NCBI GenBank assembly: GCA_030683815.1
Contig: JAUXPJ010000017.1
Coordinates: forward strand, 57,654-121,653
Origin: Flavobacteriaceae bacterium
GTDB lineage: Bacteria > Bacteroidota > Bacteroidia > Flavobacteriales > Flavobacteriaceae
Reading direction: 5' to 3'
Length of the DNA stretch: 64,000 nt
Made by a program: the position numbers and the translations under genes
The notes under the pieces: generated by a model
Database searches by the model: none
Told to the model about the DNA's origin: nothing
What the model saw: the letters and a program-made list of their open reading frames with translations, nothing else
In this document: positions 34,546-43,244 of the stretch, piece by piece
Layout of the letters: each line of letters begins with the position of its first letter
Numbering within the stretch: the stretch's first letter is position 1

Positions 34546-35592
34546 ATGAAATCAAGTAAAAACTCGTCGGGAGGACGACTTTTTGATCAAAAAAAATCCG
34601 CCCCGAAAACAGAAAAACGAACTATTAAAAAAGGCACAAACAAGTCAGAAAATAAGAAAGACGATTTTAAACCTAAAAGAAAAATCGCAATTTCCAGAAA
34701 ATCTTCTGACAGTTTTTCAAAAGAATCTAAGCCTAAGTTTGAAAGAACTAAATCTTCAGACAGCTATTCAAAAGATTCAAAGCCGAAGTTCGAAAGAGCT
34801 AAATCCTTAAAACCAATATTTAAGAAAGAAGGTGGCGCTCCATCCAAAACATCAAAACCAAAGATTGTTAAAAAAGTTTCAGAAACTGAATTCAGATTAA
34901 ACAAATATATTTCTAACGCCGGAGTTTGTTCTAGACGAGAAGCAGATACTTATATCAAATCTGGAAACGTAACAGTAAACGGAAAGGTGATAACAGAAAT
35001 GGGTTATAAAGTTCAGTTAGCCGATGTTGTTAAATTTGATGGAGTTTCATTAAATCCAGAAACAAAACGCTATGTTTTGCTCAACAAACCTAAAGGTTTT
35101 ATAACCTCTATGGATGATGAAAAAGGGCGTAAAATTGTAACCGATTTAATCAGAACTGCCTGCAAAGAACGCATTTATCCAGTGGGTCGTTTAGACAGAA
35201 ATACCACCGGAGTTTTATTATTTACTAATGATGGTGAGATGGCTAAAAAATTAACACATCCAACAAGTAATGTGTCTAAATTGTATCAGGTTACTTTAGA
35301 TAAAAACTTAAAATTAGCTGATTTTCATAAAATTTCCAACGGATTTAAAATGGATGATTTCGATGTTACAGTTGATGATATTTCTTACATCGATGGAGAA
35401 TCAAAAAATGAAATAGGTGTTAAAATTCATTCTGGAAGAAACAGAATTATCCGCAGAATTTTTGAACATTTTGAATATGATGTCATTAAATTAGACAGAG
35501 TTGTTTTTGCCGGCTTAACAAAAAAGAATTTGCCACGCGGTATTTGGAGGCATCTGACTGAACAAGAAGTGATTAATTTGAAAATGATTTAG
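34546..35592 (+). CDS. S4-domain rRNA pseudouridine synthase (RluB/RsuA family)
   Basis: Converts uridine to pseudouridine in rRNA. The N-terminal ~110 residues are a Lys/Ser-rich, probably disordered extension with a near-repeat (SKESKPKFERTKSSDS then SKDSKPKFERAKS), common in Bacteroidota homologues. An S4 RNA-binding domain follows (FRLNKYISNAGVCSRREAD), then the catalytic domain with Asp in YPVGRLDRNTTGVLLFTNDG. GRNRIIRRIFEHF is typical of the RluB/RsuA group. The target uridine cannot be told from sequence alone. A 392-bp gap holding the C copy of the leader repeat precedes it. Confidence 0.9.
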   Translation: MKSSKNSSGGRLFDQKKSAPKTEKRTIKKGTNKSENKKDDFKPKRKIAISRKSSDSFSKESKPKFERTKSSDSYSKDSKPKFERAKSLKPIFKKEGGAPSKTSKPKIVKKVSETEFRLNKYISNAGVCSRREADTYIKSGNVTVNGKVITEMGYKVQLADVVKFDGVSLNPETKRYVLLNKPKGFITSMDDEKGRKIVTDLIRTACKERIYPVGRLDRNTTGVLLFTNDGEMAKKLTHPTSNVSKLYQVTLDKNLKLADFHKISNGFKMDDFDVTVDDISYIDGESKNEIGVKIHSGRNRIIRRIFEHFEYDVIKLDRVVFAGLTKKNLPRGIWRHLTEQEVINLKMI

Positions 35593-35656
35593 AAATATAT
35601 CAAAAAAAAATTAAAAAAATACGATTCATACAAAGAAAGTAATTAATATATTTTTT

Positions 35657-35664
35657 TATATTTG
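35657..35664 (+). promoter_or_regulatory. Likely -7 box for the polyamine operon
   Basis: TATATTTG matches TAnnTTTG and lies about 240 nt upstream of the arginine decarboxylase start, implying a long AT-rich leader. The 312-bp gap 35593-35904 shows no ORF and only a weak hairpin (AATTTCTAATTTTAGAATT) near 35848. Confidence 0.4.
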
Positions 35665-35904
35665 ACCCGATAACAAATTATATAAAAGAAGAAATCAATT
35701 TTATAAAATATTTAAACGAAAATATTTAGTTTTTAATTTAATGTTCAACAATATTATAGTATATAAAAGTCCCATCAATAAGTCAAATAATGATTGTACT
35801 AAGGTATCCGGTTTTCTAAACCTATATCATCAAATAAGAGTGTAGTGAATTTCTAATTTTAGAATTAATTATAACAGATATTAAAATTTAGAAAACATTA
35901 AAAA

Positions 35905-37284
35905 ATGAAAACAAAATATTTAGACTTTATCAATCAATCCTATGATTTTCCTCAAGAAGAATTTGAAGTAAAAGACGGGAATTTATTTTTTCATAATGTT
36001 GATTTGTCCGAATTAATTAAAAAACACGGAACTCCATTAAAATTTGCTTATTTACCTCAAATTTCAAACAATATTCAGAGAGCTAAGAAATGGTTCAAAG
36101 CAGCCATTAGAAAACACGAGTATCAAGGGAAATATTTTTATTGCTATTGCACTAAAAGTTCCCATTTTTCACATGTTTTAGATGAAGCGCTAAAGAATGA
36201 TATTCATATAGAAACTTCATCATCTTTTGATATTGACATTGTCAATAAATTAAAAAAAGACGGAAAAATCAACAATAAAACCTATGTAGTTTGTAATGGT
36301 TTTAAGCGAGATGATTATGTTACCAAAATCGCAGATTTAATCAATAATGGTCATAAAAATGCCATTCCTGTAATTGATAATTATGAAGAGTTGAGTTTGT
36401 TGGAGGAAGAAATAAAAGTTCCATTTCATGTTGGTATTAGAATTGCTTCAGAAGAAGAACCAAAATTTGAGTTTTACACCAGTCGTTTAGGAATTGGATA
36501 TAAAAATATAGTACCTTTTTATCGTAAAAATATTGCTGAAAATGATCATGTAAAATTGAAAATGCTTCATTTTTTCATCAATACAGGTATCAAAGACACC
36601 GCCTATTATTGGAATGAACTTTCTAAATGTTTGAAAGTTTATGTAAATTTAAAAAGAGAGTGTGAAGAGTTAGACAGTTTAAATATTGGCGGAGGTTTTC
36701 CCATAAAAAACTCCTTAGCTTTTGAATATGATTATGAGTATATGGCTGATGAAATTATCAATCAGGTTAAAACTTTTTGCGATGAAGCCGAAGTACCAAT
36801 GCCACATATTTTTACGGAATTCGGCAGTTTCACAGTTGGTGAAAGTGGCGGAATGATTACAGAAGTTCTTTATCAAAAACAACAAAATGATCGTGAGTTG
36901 TGGAACATGATTAACTCCTCGTTTATTACCACCTTACCAGATTCTTGGGCAATTAACAAACGCTTTATCATGTTGCCTGTAAATAGATGGAATGATAATT
37001 ATGAACGTGTTTTATTAGGCGGATTAACATGCGATAGCGATGATTATTACAATTCAGAACAACATATGAATGCTATTTATCTACCCAAATACAATTCAGA
37101 TAAACCTTTATATATAGGCTTTTTTAACACGGGTGCCTATCAAGAAACCATCGGTGGATTTGGCGGAATTCAACACTGTTTAATTCCGCAACCAAAATAT
37201 GTGTTGATAGATGAATATGGAAATACAGAAGTTTTTAAAGAACAACAAACACCTGGTGAGATGTTGAAAATATTAGGATATTAA
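35905..37284 (+). CDS. speA: Arginine decarboxylase (PLP fold-III)
   Basis: Forms agmatine from arginine. A 459-aa protein of the alanine-racemase/ornithine-decarboxylase fold. The PLP-binding Lys sits in YCYCTKSSHFSHVLDEAL near residue 95, LNIGGGFPIKNS is the phosphate-binding glycine motif, and FTEFGSFTVGESGG and NTGAYQETIGGFGG are C-terminal active-site parts. It is shorter than E. coli SpeA but normal for flavobacteria. The next gene is agmatinase (23 nt), so agmatine is channelled to putrescine; this supports arginine rather than ornithine or diaminopimelate as substrate. Confidence 0.88.
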   Translation: MKTKYLDFINQSYDFPQEEFEVKDGNLFFHNVDLSELIKKHGTPLKFAYLPQISNNIQRAKKWFKAAIRKHEYQGKYFYCYCTKSSHFSHVLDEALKNDIHIETSSSFDIDIVNKLKKDGKINNKTYVVCNGFKRDDYVTKIADLINNGHKNAIPVIDNYEELSLLEEEIKVPFHVGIRIASEEEPKFEFYTSRLGIGYKNIVPFYRKNIAENDHVKLKMLHFFINTGIKDTAYYWNELSKCLKVYVNLKRECEELDSLNIGGGFPIKNSLAFEYDYEYMADEIINQVKTFCDEAEVPMPHIFTEFGSFTVGESGGMITEVLYQKQQNDRELWNMINSSFITTLPDSWAINKRFIMLPVNRWNDNYERVLLGGLTCDSDDYYNSEQHMNAIYLPKYNSDKPLYIGFFNTGAYQETIGGFGGIQHCLIPQPKYVLIDEYGNTEVFKEQQTPGEMLKILGY

Positions 37285-37307
37285 AACAAGATTAATTACA
37301 ATAAACT

Positions 37308-38180
37308 ATGATTTACAAAGGAAATTATGCTGGTATTGAAGATAAGTACGCTTCATTAGACACTGCAAAAATTGTCCTGATTCCGGTTCCATATGATGGA
37401 ACAAGTACATGGGTAAAAGGTGCAGATAAAGGGCCCTACGCATTTTTAAAAGCTTCAGAAAATATGGAGCTTTATGATATTGAAACCAATAGTGAAGTTT
37501 ACAAAAAAGGAGTGTATTTAGCTCCGGCAATTACGGAGAACTCATCACCGGAAAAAATGGTTGAAGCAGTTCATAAAACCACAAAAAATTACATTAAACA
37601 AGATAAGTTTGTAACCATTTTCGGAGGAGAACATTCAGTTTCTATAGGAACAATTCGTGCCTTTAACGAGTGTTTTGACGATTTAACCGTTGTTCATATT
37701 GATGCACATACAGATTTGCGTCCACAATATCAAGGTACCACTTGTAACCATGCCTGTGCTGTTTATGAAGCAAGTCAGAAAACTAATTTGATTCAAGTAG
37801 GTATCAGAAGTATGGATATTGAAGAACGTGATTATATGGATGAATTCCAAACCTATTTTGCTCATGAAATTCAAAATGACGATGAATGGATGGAGGATGC
37901 CGTTCATAAAATGACCAATAATGTATTTATCACTTTTGATTTAGACGCCTTTGATCCATCAATAATGCCCTCAACAGGAACCCCAGAACCGGGAGGTTTG
38001 TATTTTTATGAAACGCTTGAATTTTTGAGATTAATTTATAGAAAGAAAAATGTTGTGGGATTTGATATTGTTGAACTTTGTCCAAATGAGCAAGAAAAAT
38101 CGTCAGATTTTCTGGCTGCTAAATTATATTATAAAATGTTAAGCTATAAATTTAATTTAAACGAAGAGGATGACGAGTAA
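37308..38180 (+). CDS. speB: Agmatinase (ureohydrolase family)
   Basis: Hydrolyses agmatine to putrescine and urea using a binuclear Mn centre. The metal ligands are visible: His in FGGEHSVSIG (about residue 109), the DAHTD set in VHIDAHTDLRPQYQG (about 132-138), and DLDAFDPSIMPSTGTPEPGG (about 215-225). At 290 aa the length is standard. It overlaps the DHS-like gene by 11 nt, indicating translational coupling within the polyamine operon. Confidence 0.92.
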   Translation: MIYKGNYAGIEDKYASLDTAKIVLIPVPYDGTSTWVKGADKGPYAFLKASENMELYDIETNSEVYKKGVYLAPAITENSSPEKMVEAVHKTTKNYIKQDKFVTIFGGEHSVSIGTIRAFNECFDDLTVVHIDAHTDLRPQYQGTTCNHACAVYEASQKTNLIQVGIRSMDIEERDYMDEFQTYFAHEIQNDDEWMEDAVHKMTNNVFITFDLDAFDPSIMPSTGTPEPGGLYFYETLEFLRLIYRKKNVVGFDIVELCPNEQEKSSDFLAAKLYYKMLSYKFNLNEEDDE

Positions 38181-39144
38181 AGGACCCATTACTAATTTTA
38201 TTGAAAAATACTATTTACATTTTAATGCAGCGGCTTTAGTAGATGCTTCTAAAGCTTATAATGAGCAGTTAGAAAATGGCGCTAAAATGCTGGTTTCCTT
38301 AGCTGGTGCCATGAGTACCGCTGAATTAGGAAAAATATTTGCAGAGATTATCCGTCAAGACAAAGTGCATATTATTTCTTGTACCGGCGCTAATTTAGAA
38401 GAAGATATCATGAATTTGGTAGCCCATTCACATTATAAAAGAGTTCCAAATTACCGTGATTTAACACCACAAGATGAATGGGATTTGTTAGAACAAGGGT
38501 TGAATCGTGTTACTGATACTTGTATTCCGGAAGAAGAAGCTTTTAGAAGATTACAAAAACACATTCATAAAATTTGGAAAGATGCTGAAGATAATGGAGA
38601 ACGTTATTTCCCGCATGAGTTTATGTATAAAATGCTTTTATCAGGCGTTTTAGAAGAGTATTATGAAATTGATATTAAAGATAGTTGGATGTTTGCAGCA
38701 GCTCAAAAAAATTTACCAATGGTTGTTCCCGGCTGGGAAGACAGCACCATGGGAAATATCTTTGCATCGTATGTGTTAAAAGGGGAGTTAAAAGCATCAA
38801 CAATGAAATCGGGGATTGAATACATGACCTTTTTAGCCGATTGGTACACCCAAAACTCATCCAAAGGAATTGGATTTTTTCAAATTGGTGGAGGAATAGC
38901 AGGTGATTTTCCAATATGTGTAGTGCCGATGTTATATCAAGATATGAAAAGAACAGACACTCCGTTTTGGAGTTATTTCTGTCAGATATCAGATTCAACT
39001 ACCAGTTACGGCTCTTATTCAGGAGCAGTTCCAAATGAGAAAATTACTTGGGGAAAATTGGATATCAATACACCTAAATTTATCATTGAATCGGATGCCA
39101 CGATTGTTGCACCACTTATTTTTGCTCACTTACTCAACTATTAA
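38170..39144 (+). CDS. Deoxyhypusine synthase-like protein, probable homospermidine synthase
   Basis: NAD-dependent aminobutyl-transferase of the deoxyhypusine synthase family, 324 aa. VSLAGAMSTAELGK and ISCTGANLEEDIMN bind NAD. FFQIGGGIAGDFPICV and SDSTTSYGSYSGAVPNEK are substrate-site blocks, and the catalytic Lys is kept in ITWGKLDIN, aligned with the human DHS SWGK motif. Bacteria lack eIF5A, so such proteins are thought to make homospermidine from putrescine. The agmatinase directly upstream supplies the putrescine. Product assignment is inference from family and context. Confidence 0.88.
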   Translation: MTSKGPITNFIEKYYLHFNAAALVDASKAYNEQLENGAKMLVSLAGAMSTAELGKIFAEIIRQDKVHIISCTGANLEEDIMNLVAHSHYKRVPNYRDLTPQDEWDLLEQGLNRVTDTCIPEEEAFRRLQKHIHKIWKDAEDNGERYFPHEFMYKMLLSGVLEEYYEIDIKDSWMFAAAQKNLPMVVPGWEDSTMGNIFASYVLKGELKASTMKSGIEYMTFLADWYTQNSSKGIGFFQIGGGIAGDFPICVVPMLYQDMKRTDTPFWSYFCQISDSTTSYGSYSGAVPNEKITWGKLDINTPKFIIESDATIVAPLIFAHLLNY

Positions 39145-39162
39145 TAAATTGCATTCACATAT

Positions 39163-39240
39163 GAAATAGCCATGTTTGATACAAACGTAAATACGAACAA
39201 AAATTGTTCTTAAAACAAGGATATTCCATATGACCATTAA
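39163..39240 (+). repeat. Leader element, copy B (core GAAATAGCCATGTTTG)
   Basis: Begins with the 16-mer shared with copies C and D. It holds a small GAACAA / TTGTTC hairpin and ends ATTCCATATGACCATT, close to the end of copy D. It lies in the 114-bp gap directly upstream of the acidic-tail gene, in the same orientation. Confidence 0.7.
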
Positions 39241-39258
39241 AAAACAAAAAAAATACAT

Positions 39259-39678
39259 ATGAGACGTATCATTGTAGATTACAAAAAATTAACCAACGAG
39301 ATTTTAAAAATGATTTCGGAACGTTATCCGGATGGATATAACGACAAAGACATTATTGTTTTTAGAAACAAAGACAATGAAATTATTGAAGCGATTGAAG
39401 TTAAAACCGAAGACACTATTTATTTGGTGAAAGTAGGTAAAAAATTAGCTGATTCTTTAGAAGATTATTTGAGTAATGAAGATGAAGATATTGTTGTTGA
39501 AGAAGAAGGCGTTAAAGTTATTGGTGATTCAGATTTGAGTATCGATGAAATAGATGATGATGATGATGAAGTTGTTGCTGATGATACTGATGATGAAGTT
39601 GATGCTGATGATACTGATGATGATGATGATGATGAAGTTGATGCTGCTGCTGATGACGATACTGACGACGAAGAATAA
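39259..39678 (+). CDS. Conserved protein with a long acidic Asp/Glu tail
   Basis: A 139-aa protein. Residues 1-75 form a compact alpha/beta region (VDYKKLTNEILKMISERYPD, IIEAIEVKTEDTIYLVKVGK). The last ~50 residues are almost only Asp, Glu, Val, Ala and Thr, encoded by GATGAT-type repeats. I recall similar flavobacterial proteins being labelled 'DNA primase' in databases, but no primase motif is visible, so I leave the function open. The acidic tail suggests binding to a basic partner. It is preceded by the repeated leader element and followed by a terminator. Confidence 0.8.
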   Translation: MRRIIVDYKKLTNEILKMISERYPDGYNDKDIIVFRNKDNEIIEAIEVKTEDTIYLVKVGKKLADSLEDYLSNEDEDIVVEEEGVKVIGDSDLSIDEIDDDDDEVVADDTDDEVDADDTDDDDDDEVDAAADDDTDDEE

Positions 39679-39740
39679 AATTTTAAGTTAAAAATAAGTC
39701 GTCCTAAAAAGGTTGACTAGATTTATAATCAAATAAAGTT

Positions 39741-39778
39741 AAACCGAAACAGAACTTATTTTGTTTCGGTTTATTTTT
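39741..39778 (+). terminator. Terminator after the acidic-tail gene
   Basis: AAACCGAAACA and TGTTTCGGTTT form a perfect 11-bp stem followed by ATTTTT, about 60 nt after the stop. Confidence 0.85.
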
Positions 39779-39843
39779 AAGGTTGATAATTAAAAAAAGT
39801 GCAGTTCAGTTTAATGAACATACTCTATAATTTTGGAAGAATA

Positions 39844-40245
39844 TTATTTTTTCTTCAATAAATCTCTTATTTCACCCAATAAAACTTCTTCATTTGACGG
39901 AGCAGGCAGAGCTGCAGGAGCATCAATTTCTTGTTTTTTCATTTTATTCATCACTTTAACAACCCAAAAAATAGCGAAAGCGATAATAAGAAAATCAAAA
40001 ACAGTTTGAATAAAATTGCCATAATTAATAGTAACGGCCACAGCTCCTTCAGCCGCTTCTTTTAAAGTGAATTTAAAATCAGTAAAGTTAACTCCGCCTA
40101 ATAAAGCGCCGATTGGAGGCATCAACACGTCGGAAACAAACGAAGAAACAATTTTACCAAATGCTGCTCCAATTACTAAACCGACCGCTAAGTCAACTAC
40201 GTTTCCTTTGGAGGCAAATTCTTTGAAATCTTTTAAGTAACCCAT
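39844..40245 (-). CDS. mscL: Large-conductance mechanosensitive channel
   Basis: Pentameric inner-membrane valve that opens on osmotic downshock. A 133-aa protein with the MscL N-terminal motif ([26 protein letters not shown]) and the pore-lining helix [19 protein letters not shown] periplasmic loop, a second helix ([18 protein letters not shown]) and a C-terminal helical bundle ending [12 protein letters not shown] complete it. Length and architecture are typical. It stands alone between a terminator and a PepSY gene transcribed in the same direction. Confidence 0.95.
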   Translation of the reverse strand: MGYLKDFKEFASKGNVVDLAVGLVIGAAFGKIVSSFVSDVLMPPIGALLGGVNFTDFKFTLKEAAEGAVAVTINYGNFIQTVFDFLIIAFAIFWVVKVMNKMKKQEIDAPAALPAPSNEEVLLGEIRDLLKKK

Positions 40246-40383
40246 ATTTATTTTGATTTAATTGATTAATAAACGCGTTAAAATTTATCACAAAAAGTTT
40301 CTAAAATCTTCATTTCTTTTTGAAGAAATCTCTAAAAATAGTAAAAAATAAAAGTTGAAATAAAAAAATGTGAATTATTTAAA

Positions 40384-41013
40384 TTAAGTATTGGTTTCTT
40401 TCTCTTTCTCTTTCTCTTTCTTCAGTTTTTTAGGACCATAGTAGAGCCAAAATCCGGTGAAAGAAAATAAAACAATCGCCAATCCGGTAATTGAGGTAAA
40501 AGTCAATTTAAAAAAATTGGTATTGGTTTGAAAAATTTTATCCAAAATGGAACCGTCGTGGATGTTTTCCAACAAATCAGCCAAACGATATTCAACCAAC
40601 AGTAAATTGCCGTTGGCGCCATCTAACTGAATGGCATAATAATTATTTTTGTAAATAAATTTTATTTGACCTTTATCGGGACGAATGTCAATTCGGTCTA
40701 ATTCAGTTGAAGTTAGGTTGGTATGAAGTTTCAGTTGCTGATTTGCAATTTCGTTTAATTCAAAAACAGTAAGCCATTTTTCTGTTGAAACAGTGGTGCC
40801 CACATGATTATCGGCCGATATAATTCCGAAACTATTTTTTTTCCAGCCCAATAAAATCCCTGTAATAGCCACAATCAGCAACAATGCAAACAGGTAAAAT
40901 CCGGTCAATCGATGTATTTTTCGATACCAGCGAATTCTTTTGTTGAGGGTGTCAAAATTACTTTTCTTGGGTTTCACTTGGGGGATATTTTGTGCAAATA
41001 AACAAAATTTCAT
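40384..41013 (-). CDS. PepSY-associated membrane protein
   Basis: A 209-aa protein with a basic N-terminus (NKRIRWYRKIHRLTGFYLF), a membrane helix (about residues 40-60), and a periplasmic PepSY-like region (about 85-165). A second helix near 172-192 and a Lys/Glu-rich tail (KKLKKEKEKEKETNT) follow. The 'RKIHRLTG' start is a feature of PepSY-TM proteins linked to iron uptake. The ATG used here directly abuts the terminator of tRNA-Phe, so the real start may lie further inside. Function unknown. Confidence 0.75.
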   Translation of the reverse strand: MKFCLFAQNIPQVKPKKSNFDTLNKRIRWYRKIHRLTGFYLFALLLIVAITGILLGWKKNSFGIISADNHVGTTVSTEKWLTVFELNEIANQQLKLHTNLTSTELDRIDIRPDKGQIKFIYKNNYYAIQLDGANGNLLLVEYRLADLLENIHDGSILDKIFQTNTNFFKLTFTSITGLAIVLFSFTGFWLYYGPKKLKKEKEKEKETNT

Positions 41014-41042
41014 AAAAAAACCGCCTCAATTGAAGCGGTTTT
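41014..41042 (-). terminator. Terminator of tRNA-Phe
   Basis: Minus strand: AACCGCTTCAATTGAGGCGG, with arms pairing through a single C/T wobble, then a run of seven T that ends at the start codon of the PepSY gene. Confidence 0.75.
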
Positions 41043-41044
41043 TG

Positions 41045-41117
41045 TGGTACCTCCAGGAATCGAACCAGGGACACATGGATTTTCAGTCCATTGCTCTACC
41101 AACTGAGCTAAGGTACC
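41045..41117 (-). tRNA. tRNA-Phe (GAA)
   Basis: A 73-nt cloverleaf read on the minus strand: acceptor GGTACCT pairs with AGGTACC and the discriminator is A. The D arm is GCTCAGTTGGTAGAGC, and the anticodon arm ATGGA-CTGAAAA-TCCAT has anticodon GAA. The T arm is CCTGGTTCGATTCCTGG. CCA is not encoded. A -7 box lies at 41135-41142 and a terminator follows. Confidence 0.97.
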
Positions 41118-41134
41118 TTTTGTGTTAGCGAGTG

Positions 41135-41142
41135 CAAATATA
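41135..41142 (-). promoter_or_regulatory. -7 box for tRNA-Phe
   Basis: CAAATATA on the plus strand reads TATATTTG on the minus strand; a TTTG (-33) lies 20 nt upstream (plus-strand CAAA at 41163). Good spacing for a flavobacterial promoter. Confidence 0.65.
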
Positions 41143-41217
41143 AATTTATTTTTTGTTCATTTCAAAACAAAAACTAAAAAATCTATTTGTATTTTAGCCG
41201 TCAGCAATCCTAAACAT

Positions 41218-41955
41218 ATGAATTTAGTTGTTGATGTTGGAAATACCCGTATAAAACTGGCTGTTTATGAGTCAAATACGCTCTTAGAATTATTTGTGGC
41301 ATCCAAAGAAACTTTAAAAGAATGCTTAGAAAACATATCTAAAAATCATTTTATCAAGCATGCGATTATTGCATCGGTTGCCGAAATTCCCAACGAGATA
41401 AGTAATTATGTAGAAAACATTTCTACTGTAATTTATTTAAATCCAACAACTAAAATCCCTTTCTTAAATCGATATGAAACACCGGCATCGCTCGGTGTTG
41501 ATAGAATTGCGCTGGTAGCTGCGGCTGTTTCTCAGTTTCCCAATCAAAATATATTGGTTATTGATGCCGGAACTTGTATAACTTACGATATAGTTTCTGA
41601 TAAAAAGGAGTATTTTGGAGGCGCCATTTCTCCCGGATTGGAAATGCGTTTGAAAGCCTTACACACTTTTACCAATAAGCTTCCTTTACTTCCATTAAAA
41701 GACGAAAAAATTTCTATTGGGAATAATACAAAAAACTCACTATATTTCGGAGTTATTAATGGAGTTGTTGCTGAAATAGAGGGATTTATAACTTACTTTG
41801 AGAAAGAAAATAAAAATTTAACAGTTGTTTTAACAGGAGGTGATACTATTTTTTTGGCTAAAAGATTAAAAAATAGCATCTTTGCGAATTCTAATTTCTT
41901 ATTAGAAGGATTGAACAGTATTTTAGAATACAATTTAAAATTTAAAAATGAATAA
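41218..41955 (+). CDS. coaX: Type III pantothenate kinase
   Basis: Phosphorylates pantothenate, the first step of CoA synthesis. The 245-aa protein starts MNLVVDVGNTRIKLAVYES, the ASKHA phosphate-1 motif of CoaX. ASLGVDRIALVAAAV and VIDAGTCITYDIV follow, and LTGGDTIFLAKRL is the adenosine region. The frame is open upstream to 41122, but the ATG at 41218 gives the canonical N-terminus, and the extension overlaps the tRNA-Phe promoter. The 3' end overlaps the next gene by 8 nt. Confidence 0.95.
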   Translation: MNLVVDVGNTRIKLAVYESNTLLELFVASKETLKECLENISKNHFIKHAIIASVAEIPNEISNYVENISTVIYLNPTTKIPFLNRYETPASLGVDRIALVAAAVSQFPNQNILVIDAGTCITYDIVSDKKEYFGGAISPGLEMRLKALHTFTNKLPLLPLKDEKISIGNNTKNSLYFGVINGVVAEIEGFITYFEKENKNLTVVLTGGDTIFLAKRLKNSIFANSNFLLEGLNSILEYNLKFKNE

Positions 41956-43231
41956 ACTTACAATACTAGTCTTAGTAATATTCACATCAATAAGCGGATT
42001 TGCTCAAAAAAGCACCAATTCTCCCTATTCTTTTTTCGGAATAGGAGAAAATTCTCAACAAAATTCAGTTGAGGAAATAAGTTCAGGAGGTCTGGGTATT
42101 TCTACTTCTGACGGATTTCATATTTCTTTCGCCAATCCGGCAAATTTAGCGAACCTAAAAGTGACTACTTACACTTTAGCTGGGGCAAGTAATTATTTAA
42201 CTGTAAAAGATGGTATTAAAACTGAAAAAGGATTAACATCAACAGCTTCTTATTTTGCGCTTGGTTTTCCAATTAGTAATAAAATGGGTTTTTCTTTCGG
42301 ATTAATGCCAAAAAGCTCAGTTGGATATGAGTTGTTCATAGAAAACAAAGATGTAAATGATGAAATAACCGATGCCACTTTATTAAAGGGTAATGGAGGT
42401 ACAAACAGAGTATTTACTGCTGTTGGATATCAAATTTACAAAGATTTTAATGTTGGTTTAGAAGCTGAGTATGTTTTTGGAAACATAGAAAATCAAACCA
42501 TCAAGCAAATAAAAGATGTTCAATTAGCAACAAAATATTTGAATACTAATAATTTAAACGGATTTGGTTTAAAATTAGGCGCTAATTATAAAAAGAAAAT
42601 ATATAAGGAAATTAATCTGTACACCGGTTTGACAGTTTCATTAGAAAATGATTTGAACACGGATCGCAAAGAGTATATTTATTCTTTAACATATAATAAT
42701 GGTAATGAAATTCCAAGAGATACTGCCTATTTTCAAGAAACTAAATCAAGTCTTGTAAAACCGGTAAAAACGGCTATTGGTTTTGGAGTTGGTAAAAGTG
42801 ATAAATGGTTTGCAGGTTTAGAATACAGTTTCCAAGATGCATTACAATTTAATACAGGAGTGTTATCTACAACTAAAGCTAAATACGAAAAATCATCTAA
42901 ATTATCAGTAGGAGGTTATTATACACCTAATTATAATTCTATTTCAAGTTACTGGGAAAGAGTTACTTATAGAGCAGGAATGAAGTTTGAGCAAACAGGA
43001 TTAATGATAAATAGTACCGCAAATTCGAATCAATATACTGGGATTGATGATTTTGGCATTACTTTTGGTGCGGGATTACCGATAGGCAATCAATTATCTA
43101 ATATAAACCTTGGTTTTGAAGTTGGCAAAAGAGGTAAAACAGCATTAGGATTGATTCAGGAAAACTATTTTAATATAAAAATAAGTTTATCTTTAAACGA
43201 TAAATGGTTCAACAAAACAAAAATTAATTAA
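41948..43231 (+). CDS. Outer-membrane beta-barrel protein of unknown function
   Basis: A 427-aa protein with a signal peptide (MNKLTILVLVIFTSISGFAQ). The mature protein has the SPYSFFGIGEN start common to a flavobacterial outer-membrane family, and many alternating strands (AFGFGVGKSDKWFAGLEYSF type). These suggest a barrel of the OmpP1/FadL-like or type IX-associated membrane type. It is coupled to coaX by an 8-nt overlap and followed by a TPR protein and lptC, pointing to envelope assembly. No specific role can be read. Confidence 0.78.
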   Translation: MNKLTILVLVIFTSISGFAQKSTNSPYSFFGIGENSQQNSVEEISSGGLGISTSDGFHISFANPANLANLKVTTYTLAGASNYLTVKDGIKTEKGLTSTASYFALGFPISNKMGFSFGLMPKSSVGYELFIENKDVNDEITDATLLKGNGGTNRVFTAVGYQIYKDFNVGLEAEYVFGNIENQTIKQIKDVQLATKYLNTNNLNGFGLKLGANYKKKIYKEINLYTGLTVSLENDLNTDRKEYIYSLTYNNGNEIPRDTAYFQETKSSLVKPVKTAIGFGVGKSDKWFAGLEYSFQDALQFNTGVLSTTKAKYEKSSKLSVGGYYTPNYNSISSYWERVTYRAGMKFEQTGLMINSTANSNQYTGIDDFGITFGAGLPIGNQLSNINLGFEVGKRGKTALGLIQENYFNIKISLSLNDKWFNKTKIN

Positions 43232-43244
43232 TCATTAAATGTAA

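Noticed and set aside
39540..39678. GATGAT tract as a stand-alone microsatellite
   Set aside because: It lies in frame inside a gene and encodes the acidic tail, so it is treated as coding sequence.
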